Shown one piece after another: positions 55,001 to 64,000 of a stretch of 64,000 nt of DNA. A program made the position numbers and the translations under genes. The stretch is from NCBI GenBank assembly GCA_022813625.1, contig JAKLMB010000013.1, forward strand, positions 682,001 to 746,000, read 5' to 3'. The notes under the pieces are model-generated. The model saw nothing but the letters and a program-made list of their open reading frames with translations, was not told the DNA's origin and searched no databases. Origin of the DNA: Aaosphaeria pasadenensis (Eukaryota; Ascomycota; Dothideomycetes; Pleosporales). How positions within the stretch are numbered: the first letter of the stretch is position 1; every line of letters starts with the position of its first letter.

Positions 55001-58000
55001 CGCTATATTGTGTTTCTATCCCCCCCTACTCACCCTCTCGGTCCATCCCATCCGCAACTCCTCACCCTTCGAAACACGCCATCACATCCCATCACATCTC
55101 TTCACTTTCCACATCACCCACCTACACAGTAACTAGTTACCTCACCTTCCTCATTACTCATCCATCCATCCATCCAGCCACTGGTTCTTCTTTTCACCTG
55201 CATTAATATTGATCGCCTACTTTCCACCGCAGATTACCAAAGGACCACCGTTCATGGGGATCCCAACGCGCGGATCCCCGTTTCACCTAGACTGCTTCCG
55301 GAGATCTCTTGTTGCTGCAGCAGCTCAACCCTTTTTGTGCCTCTTTCTTGTTACGGAAATGAGATTGATGGTCGCATGAATGTGAACGTTAAGATGGGGA
55401 AGGAGAACGTGACCACTTAATGTTCAAGGAGAATAGGGCAATGAATGTAATGAATGAATGGATACAAAAGTGCTATGCGCCAACGGGAACGCCTCGCCCC
55501 TGCATCGCCATCAAGCAATTGAAATGTGAGTGCAAGCGCTCGACCTACGTTTGCCGCTGTTAGAAACACTACAAGTGAACGGTGAAGATGATGCTGTACC
55601 TACTACCTTACCTTAGTATACTCTGTATATGATGCAATATTGAAAATGTCGATAGTAGACGGTGGTTACCATGGCGTACTCGCCCAAGATGTTCTACCAT
55701 CATCACAACTATATCATAAATTCCATCCATGCCTACCTCCTAGGCACCTATCTACTCGTTACAAGGACCACGCCTGCAAAAAAAAAAAACCATCCAGCAT
55801 GTGAACGTCCATGCATCATAACCAATAATCCGTCTATCGAACCTACCCAGCATAACCCAGCAAAGAAACAGGCCAATTCAACCGCCCTCGCCCGCCCTCG
55901 CCCGCGCGCGTGCCTGATGCGCGTGCGCAAGTGTAGTGTGTACCTGACAATCCCTATTTCTATTGATCCGTGATTTCCACGTGGGATTGTGGGCTTGTGG
56001 GCTTGGTGAGGTAGCCTGGGTGTGTCTGCACGATCACTTAGCATGATGGTTGGTATATGAGGTGCGTAGGTCCAGAGGGAGGGATGCATCTTATGTGATT
56101 ATAAATCAGGTAAATACCTTGAACTCTTGATTTTTTTTTTTAAAAACGATTGCATCCACGTTGCGATGTTCGCAACATGCGCGCGCGGGCGTGCAGTAGC
56201 TTGAGCAGAAAAGTGAATATCTTGAATGAGGTTGAGTCGATGCAAGTGATGAATCCATAACCAAGGTCCATGTAATATATATCACACAACCCACTATCTC
56301 CCTTCCATCCCTCCATCCCTTCTTATACACACATCACGTTCCGAAGAAATCAACTCGACACAAGTTCACCATGGTACCCAAAATCAAATCGAATCTGAAT
56401 CCATATGAAAAAGACCCAGGACCTGAAATCTAAGACTTGGAAATTTGCAGACGGAGAAACAAAACGAGAAAAAAAGAAGAGTTTACCCAATGCACCCTGG
56501 TCTCGCGTTTTTCTATTTTCGAACGACAAGAGGAACGGATGGTTTGTTTATTACCCGCGAGTGGGTGGGAGTGGTGGGAGATAGATTAGCCAGAAGGGCA
56601 TGGGCGCTGGGGAGGAGGCTATAAATAAACACTTGGATTTAGACGTGGAGGTGAACGTATGTGGGTTTGTGTTGCTTGTGTTTAGATTTGTGTGTGCTTG
56701 TCTTGTGTGTATATAATTGAGGTTTTGAGGAGATGATGTGAGATGAGTGAGTGGTGGGTTCGTTTTTGTGTTGTGTAGAGCTGTGGACCATGGGACATAT
56801 TCTAAAGAGGGAAGAGAAAGGCCTTGTAAATGCGTCTACGACTAGACTGCATGTAAGTACTAAGTTTATTGTAGGATTGTCGAGCGCTTGGTCTACTCTA
56901 CAGAAGGGGGTGGATGGATGAGAGGAATCTTGCATCTTACTCTTGCGTGTGTGAATTATTTAATAGGTAAAATGTGAGAGGTGTGATATCACGACTATGC
57001 TATTTTGTATACACCCATGGTGTGGTAATGCTGTGTTGGCCATTATTTTACATGCTTTCTTTTTGTAGAGAGAGCATAAGCAGACAATTGGAGAGGACAA
57101 TAGAAAGGAGCAGGAAATGATATGTTGATGTCTGTATTTAAATCTACATCTACATCTACATGCATAGATCCAAACCCTACAACACAGTAACACCGTAAAT
57201 AGATACAAAGTTGAAACATTACGTATCAAGAAATACCATCTCCACCATGCAAACTATAGAATATGGGTTTGGTAACTAAGACCACGAACATACACTTACA
57301 GAAATGCAGGGGATGAAGACTGACTAGGATTGAAAGAAGATGGGAGCTCTGTGGGGTTATGGATGTGTTTGTCGGATGAGATATTTTTGTGAGAATCTGG
57401 GAGAGGATCGGATTTACATTGGGTTGAACTGTAAGATTGGGAGTTTGAGATTGAAGGTGAACGCGGCTAGGAGGTGAGCATATCTATGGTCAGAGATTTA
57501 GCAATGGTTTGTCCTTGAATCATATTGTAATCTTTTTTGCTACTATATTTCATTTGTTCTTTTGTTATCGCAAAGAGATATTATTGTATAAGTAAAAATA
57601 GGTTTACGGGTGTGCACAAAGAAAGCACTCGGTCTAGTATATGCTACTTGCATATTACGACGGCATACCTATTGTAACTAGAGAAGTTAGGGGAACTTTA
57701 GTTTCATGCGTTCATGGCAAAGTTCTGTAGATATAAAACCAGAGGAAAAAAGGGGTAGGAAAAGGCGGCGACATTTCACAGATTCGCACTGGGAGTCAAA
57801 ATGAATGGCGCCTTTTGCTCTTTGGCAGGTATCAGATGTGTTGAATGATTGTTTGTAAGAAAAATTCATAAAGATCTCTATACGAACGTCATTTCGTGAA
57901 TGTCAGAGATACTCCGCTACCTCTCGATCAATACCGCCCTTCCTTGAAAGCGAGTAAATTAAGAATCTGAATACACGGGAAAATACAGCCTGAGCATGGT

Positions 58001-59162
58001 AGCACGTCTGACAATAACAAGAAACTTCCCATGCCCTTCAAAAATACAAATACAACTCCTCACCTCCTTCCCCGCATTCAAAAAGGAAAATTCACGGCTG
58101 TTGTGGCGTGCGATAAACTCGACTAAGAGAACCAGGGTTGAGTAAGAGCGGATGTGAGTACATGTGGGGTTAATGTTTTTGATAGAGTGGTTTCTCCTGG
58201 GCCAGAATGAAGCCATAGTGCATGTTTGTGCGTGCGGTATCTAGTGGAGGAGAGCGAGGAGACGAAGGTGGTGTCAACGTCCGTATCTCGATCTAATGTG
58301 TGGTGGATGGAGGAGAGTATGCTCACTTTGGTCGATCCTCGATGAAATTTGAAGTTGTCGGAGGGTCGGTCCCTTTCGTTGTTCTATTCATTATGAAGAA
58401 GGGGGGAAGATGGGTCGTGGAAATGTGAGAGGGGCGGACGTCACTGCAAGAATGCAGCCTGACGACGCGCTCATGAAATTAAGGGCGTGGGAGGAGGGAA
58501 ATGCAGGATATGACATGGTTTCGACCAGATTTAAGGACTTTGAGTTGGGGTGGGAATGGGGAGTCTGTTCACCATCGCCACTTTGGAGTTAGTATTAGGG
58601 ATAGAGAACTTTCGTGTATTATCACATATAATGAACTAAGTCTTGAATTGTCTGTATTAGAGTTGTGGTGGTGATACGTCGGGAAATGGTAAGCAAGTTA
58701 ACGAAGGGGAGACGATAAGAAAATGGTTCGGTCTGCAGTTTTAGAAGCATCCTTGACAGTGAAAAAATCGAAGGCATTGATAAGCGACATGCTGGATCTG
58801 GCCTCGAGCATATAGGCTGTCTGGCTTATGCAGGAAACAGATGTGCGGTTCTGGATGCTACAGTGTTAGTCCTCATTTCTCTGTGTCTTGCCTGATAGAA
58901 AGTTCTGATCATGTTCCAAGAAAGTGTGATTGTGAGAGTGTCGCTAGCCGAATGTGATTGAAAAATGATCTTCGATGAGATGACAGGATTACGGACGATG
59001 TCGACACCAGGAGCGTGAGAGAGAAGAGGACTGCTTCAAGTTGATTAAAGGGCTCGAAGATATATTTCACACTATCTTGGGATAGCTGATGTATGCAATT
59101 TTGCAAGGGATCTCTGGCAGCGCCTGCGCAGTATTTCGACTTCTGCTAATTGTCAGAATCCC

Positions 59163-60859
59163 TCAATCGTGATCTTCAAAGAAGTATGAATAATCAGTAC
59201 TTAGACGTTCAAGAGCAGCCCATTCTTTAATCCCGTATATCGATCCCACACATGCCTTCCATAACCGGTGTTTTTCACTGTCCCGACTACCGACTCTGTA
59301 TGCCTCCTTCTCTTCTACGGTCATTTTGCTCTTTAGCAACTCACACAGTGCGTCGTTTTCGGTTCGCTCTGCGACCAAGAGAGGCATCTCCCACCCAGCC
59401 GCATCGCAGAACATCCCCGAGGGCACCATGTTGACTTTTGCCCCGTGATCGAGCAACAACCTCACGATGTCGAGTCTACCCCTCTGCGCTGCGAGCCAGA
59501 GCACATCGTGGTCCGGCTTGTTCGGGTCTGCACCGGCATCGAGAAGTACACGAACAATCTTCTCATGCCCAGAATTGACCGCCGCGCGAAGTGGGTTCCA
59601 TCGATTTTCCGACGTGATGACTGTGCCCATGCTCCAACTCATATTCGTACAGCTTGTTGCCCCATAGCTGGTATCTTGTACCGTCGCGCCTTTGTCCAGG
59701 AGGTACTTTGTGACATCCTCACGCTGAATACCCGCCGTGCAATTCCTATGCAGTTGGTCGTTCAGGTCAGGCTCATCGTCGAATTGACTTTGCATATTCG
59801 GTCCCAGGAGCGATCTCACGAGTTCGTAGATTTGATGGCAGAAGTCGACAGACGCGGAGTTTTCCACGCCTGTGAAAACCGGCCTTACCCACGAACGGAC
59901 TCTTGAAAAGTCACTGACCCGGCCAAATTCCGGCGATAGAATGAATTGAATTGTCGGTATGCAGCCTGAAAGGACGGCGCCGTAAAAGGCCTCCTCACGG
60001 AGTTTGTTGCGTTCTTGGAGGTGTGCCGTCAGTGGCGAAAGGAGGAGGCGGAGGATGGATCGATTTCCGTGTTTGCCTGCGAGAGTCATAGGTGAGTGCT
60101 CGATAACCTCCCCCCAACGATGATCGTGTCCAAGAATGCTGTGCGGAACATCTGGTGATGATGAGAGAATGCTTTGCGGAACATCTGGTGATGAGAGAAT
60201 GTTCGAGACGATGTCCGGCTGGCCGTTTATAATCGCTGCTTGGAGGAGATAGCGTTGCTTGTGGGAAAAAAATGCCACAGGGAATTCCGTTTCAAGGCAG
60301 TAGGAGCTGTAACACATCGAATGAATATACTTCCGCCAGTGGGTGGCTTCAGAGTTCCCAGTCTCAGCGCAGAGGATTTCTGCTAACTTGACGATCCGTT
60401 TCATCCGGGGTAGAAACGAAAGAAAGCCGGCCCTAGATGTCGCGAAGGACTGACAAAAGGATACAAAATGAGGATTCCGATCGAATTCTTCGAGGTACTC
60501 CTCTTTCTGCTTGTAGGTGCGCCAGTACATTTTCTTCTGGAAGATGCTCTTCAACTTCGGGTACACAAGGCCTGACTCAAACACTGCCGGTAAAACTTCA
60601 ACTGAGAAAAATCCTAGTCACTAGTAAGTGAGTGGTTTTCGGACACCAGTGCTACAATGACTCTGGTACTCGAGACAGAAATCATATCGCAGTGGTTTAT
60701 GTTGGGTAAGAAATTCAAGAAACATCAAATTCTGCAGCAACGTCATGGAACAAACTTACTACTAACAAGCCGTAACCGCAATCCCCGAGTGATTCCTCGA
60801 ACACGTACTGCCTCAAGCAGGATCGCCCGAAAGAGCTCTAGAGGGAGGTCCGTGAGCAT
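59163..60859 (-). CDS. Ankyrin-repeat protein with F-box-like N-terminus
   Basis: 512-aa protein modelled as exons 60859-60760 and 60601-59163, donor GTAAGT and acceptor TTTCTCAG, phase 1. The first exon encodes MLTDLPLELFRAILLEAVRV, an F-box-like start; exon 2 alone has no ATG at its head. The C-terminal half carries ankyrin repeats: NPLRAAVNSGHEKIVRVLLD then AGADPNKPDHDVLWLAAQRG, RLDIVRLLLDHGAKVN, and weaker units around SPMTLAGKHGNRSILRLLLS and QREDVTKYLLDKGATV. Ankyrins bind proteins; the F-box would suggest an ubiquitin-ligase adaptor, which is inference. An imperfect duplication (SPDVPQSIL / SPDVPHSIL) interrupts the middle. No signal peptide is seen. Confidence 0.72.
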
Positions 60860-62854
60860 ATTTTCAGATTGTAAGAAGGATGAAGAAATGAGTGTAGGAA
60901 GAAGGTTTAGTTGGTGCAATTGAAGGATGGGAGTAACATTTATATGCAGAGTGCATGAAGTCAGCTATTAGGTTGCATCATCTCAATGCAAGACCATCGC
61001 ATTGTACATGTTGAAGTAAAAAGAGTAGCGCTAGTTGCTTGAGCACAAGTCCAAGTTTATTTTAAAAAGCGTTGAGGGAAATAAGGAGCGTGGTGAATGT
61101 TCTCGCAAGACAAAATTCCATCTGGGAATCTCGATCAAGTTGAGCAAGTATGTAACATATTGTTCCAAAATTCCATCTGGGAATCTCGATCAAGTTGAGC
61201 AAGTATGTAACATATTGTTCCTCTTGCTAAATATACATTCACAAAGCCTTTTTCTTGGTAAAGAAACACAAAGGAATGCATCTCTTGAGACTCAGGCTTT
61301 TGTTCTTTCAAGGCTATTGTTCTTAGTTTAGGGCTAGGTTAACCCCGTCCTCGAAGTATATGATTTATTTCGATGGAAGTTTCAACGGTGACTTTCATTC
61401 TGATATTTGCTTGTAACTGGGGCTCGGAAGATCAGATCCTGAACAATTACTGGTCGTCATTGTCATTCTAGCTTTTGGGGTATTGGCGAATCCATCGGAT
61501 TCAGTGTAGTCTCACAAGGCTAGATATGGTTGGAGGCATGTCCACTGACATTGGCATGCTCAGCCTTAAAGCTCGATGAGGTAGGACCCACAGATAGACG
61601 TGAACAGTTCCAGTACCCACGAGGTTTGGTCTGTGATTCATGTAACGAGTCGTAACCATTTGTTGATACATTCGGTCACCTTGAACCATGAGATTAACAA
61701 TAGGGCTGTATCTGCCTTGCAATGCCACACTTACTAGAAGAGTGACGCATCGTAACAGGTAGCAAAAACGTTCATCTCTCTTATTAGCTTATTTCTATGC
61801 ATTAGATCGCGCATTTCATTCAGTAACTTATAAATTTTGATTTACATCTTTCATAGCTAGAAATGATTTGGCTGGCGCTGCTAAATGCTAGACAGGTACA
61901 GTTTCCATTCTGCTGAACAATATATAATTAAATGTCCCTCATTTGTGTTGGTTGGAACGTCCTTGCATCGAAACTCCATGCAGACGCGTGCTCGCTCCCA
62001 CGATGCGAGTAAGTTGAAGCGCGCTTTCAGTGATACACTTATGAAGCGGAACGTGATTTAATTATAGAACTCATCTTCCTTGCAAATTCTGCTAGGCAGG
62101 ATGAGTGTGTTCAACGAGCGAGCCTTGCAGCGACGGTAGCCCTAGGGATTGCGTATCTTGCGAGCATAGCTTCTCATGTGAGTGGTTTGGCTGGAGCTCT
62201 CTTTTCGATTTGAGATAGGCGACGCACGATGTGGCCGATTGCATGCTAAAGATGCTTCACTAATAGTTCAATTCTGTTGCGTGATCGAGCAGCACTGTAT
62301 CCAGAACAATGTAACATTGATGAGGGAAAGAAAAAAAATCTACACAGCACTTTTGTCGGCCTGAGTGTCAAACAATGCGATCTTTAAGGTCACTCATGTA
62401 CACTGAGACTACTCAGACACACACAGTTTAGCATTTACATCTCGAGAACGGGTAGACGCACGCCATTTCTAGCGCGATGCAAGTGGAACTTGTCAGGTCG
62501 ACGGCGCGTACGTAGATCAAGCACCAGCAGCCCAGAAGTTTTGCTCCCTTTGCATGCCCTCCTCATTTTGCTTATGAAATAGTGCCACAGCTCCCTTTGT
62601 GACATGTATTTTCCAAGTTGATGTTGAGAAACTGGATGAGCTAAAGAAGGCGTGTTCATAGGATAGTCAATGCGTGCACAGCCTTCGTTCCGCCATCAGC
62701 TTCGCTACAAAGGGTATTAATATCAAGATCTCATACGTTGTGATCACGAGTCATCCCTGCTCATGAAACCTAAATGCAAACCATCACTATCGAATAAAGG
62801 CTCCCCAGAGTTTGCTGCCTTTTCAACGCTTACAGCACCATCTTCACTTCGCAC
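60860..62854. other. Intergenic 2 kb with a 55-bp duplication
   Basis: Divergent region between the ankyrin gene and the Zn2Cys6 regulator. AT-rich, with no supportable frame. The only clear structure is the tandem duplication at 61112-61221. Confidence 0.45.
61112..61221. repeat. Perfect 55-bp tandem duplication
   Basis: Two identical 55-bp copies, 61112-61166 and 61167-61221, each starting AAAATTCCATCTGGG and ending CATATTGTTCC. No base differs, which points to a recent slippage or repair event. Confidence 0.95.
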
Positions 62855-64000
62855 ATGCAAGCTTCAACGAGTATTAGTATGAAAGTAGCGAAAACCCGGA
62901 AAGCCCATACAAAGTCTCGAAGCGGATGTTTCTCTTGCAAATCCAGGCATATCAGAGTAAGTTTGGATCATACACAAAATCATCACATCGAGGGCTTCCT
63001 CGGTTTGATGCATTTGTTCAAGAGCGTATAGGTTCTGACAGGAGCGCAGTGCGACCAGCGTAAACCAATCTGCTTCAATTGCGAGAGATATGCTTCTGAA
63101 TGTGTATATCCTCAGCCCAAACCGGTCTTGGCGCCACAGATTGATACTCCAAGTCTGTCTCCAGACATACCAAGTATTGAAGCCATATGCCGTGACCACA
63201 CCAGCCATCTGGATCAAATACAGGCAGAAGGCCAGGAGGCGACGTTGAGCATTTCACAACTTCGGCTACTCCATCACTTCACCACGGTCACCGCAAAGAC
63301 CCTTTCGGCCGACCCATTAAATGAGGACCTGTACTCATCCTACCTTGTCAAAGTCGCATTTCGATACCCCTTCCTACTTCATGCGGTACTCTCTCTTGCG
63401 GCATTGCATCTTAGTCACACAGAACCGCGTCAGGAGAAGGAGGAACTTCTGGCACTCGCTGGCCGACACCACATGGATTCCATAAGTCGCTTTCGGACGG
63501 ACATCGCGGACGTCAATCAATCGAACTACGAGGCTGTCTTCCTCTTTAGCAGCACTTTATTTCCATATCTCTGGGGTTCCTTGATTGGTACCGATACCTC
63601 TCTAGATCACACATTCGACAGCATCATCTCGAATCTCTTCATGACCAGAAGGGTGCGCCCCCTTGTCCATGAATTCTATGAAACACTTTCGCAATCCGAG
63701 CTTGGGAGACTGCGGCCGCAAGATACACGGACCATCGACTGGCAGTTTGTTGTGCTGCCCACAAAGACCGAATTGGTTGGTTTACAAAAGTTTGCAGACC
63801 TCGCCCATGATATCTTCGATGGAGATGTAGCTGAGGCCTACAACCAAGCAATTCGTGTCCTCATAGTGGTTTTTGATGTGGCAGCACAATCTCTCTCGGC
63901 CCCGTCTGACGCCCTTCTAAAAATGTGGATCCATTTCGTTACTCCACGTTTCTTGCATCTGCTATCAGAAAGAGAGTTTGGCGCCTTGATCATATTTGCC
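62855..64000 (+). CDS. Zn2Cys6 transcription factor, partial at window end
   Basis: Two exons are modelled: 62855-62956 and 63050 to beyond 64000, with a 93-nt intron. The junction rebuilds the binuclear zinc cluster: GCFSCKSRHIR|CDQRKPICFNCERYASECVYP, six Cys in the C-x2-C-x6-C-x6-C-x2-C-x6-C order. This binds DNA as a GAL4-type dimer. Downstream, LRLLHHFTTVTAKTL, RYPFLLHAVLSLAALHLSHT and the helical segments after it match the Upc2/Ecm22-like fungal regulator domain. The frame stays open for 317 codons to the window edge. Two in-frame Met codons (62855 and 62879) could start the protein. The target genes lie outside view or are unknown. Confidence 0.85.

Larger units (their letters stand above)
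51138..59162. other. 8-kb region without recognisable genes
   Basis: No frame on either strand shows family features, coding bias or plausible splicing. From 51140 to about 52640 the plus strand is purine-rich, which would be a C/T-rich leader for the minus-strand gene ending at 49517. From about 54690 to 55200 the plus strand is itself C/T-rich, like a leader, yet no coding frame follows. Simple repeats include TTCAGG (51432-51456), GGACA (52034-52060), GAGAGG (52424-52443) and ATCTAC (57142-57160). It could hold long 5' UTRs, non-coding transcripts or distal control sequence. Confidence 0.45.

Overview
The window reads as nuclear DNA of a filamentous ascomycete (Pezizomycotina). Genes are split by short GT-AG introns, mostly 45-95 nt. 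The gene set is typical of moulds: a HypA/Trs120 TRAPP subunit, the Abp2 ARS-binding family, an A-T-R-R NRPS-like reductase, F-box and ankyrin proteins, and a Zn2Cys6 regulator. I cannot place the class or species. I saw no bacterial operons, rRNA, tRNA, CRISPR array or intact transposon.

Layout. 0.2-10.6 kb: trs120/hypA (minus) and a giant HSP90-type ATPase (plus) share a divergent promoter. 11.3-13.0 kb: a five-exon NCS1 permease. 13.5-16.2 kb: a small island that differs from its surroundings, holding an AT-rich relic, a secreted deaminase-like protein, a 19-bp minisatellite and a second secreted protein. 16.7-22.4 kb: an F-box-like protein, a peroxisomal adenine-nucleotide carrier and a Gfo/Idh/MocA oxidoreductase. 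24.3-28.2 kb: a single-exon A-T-R-SDR enzyme resembling the fungal glycine betaine reductase that makes choline. 29.9-36.1 kb: an LSM14/Scd6 RNA-granule protein divergent from a small KPWE-motif protein that I identify as PEX39-like, then Abp2. 38.5-45.9 kb: an F-box protein, an FCP1-type phosphatase divergent from rrp36, and a BTB/POZ protein. 46.7-47.5 kb: a broken DUF7924-like gene in three frames. 49.5-51.1 kb: a serine/proline-rich protein preceded by about 8 kb without recognisable genes. 59.2-60.9 kb: an ankyrin protein with an F-box-like N-terminus. 62.9 kb to the end: a Zn2Cys6 regulator cut off by the window edge.

Most genes are independent housekeeping functions: vesicle traffic, ribosome biogenesis, mRNA granules, origin binding and peroxisome biology. 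I see no biosynthetic cluster. Two products (the PMP47-type carrier and the PEX39-like protein) act at peroxisomes, but they are 13 kb apart and not obviously co-regulated.

Exon coordinates were derived by hand from GT/AG sites, reading-frame phase and remembered family sequence, so they are models and not transcript-supported. Family names come from recognising sequence patterns; no database was searched.
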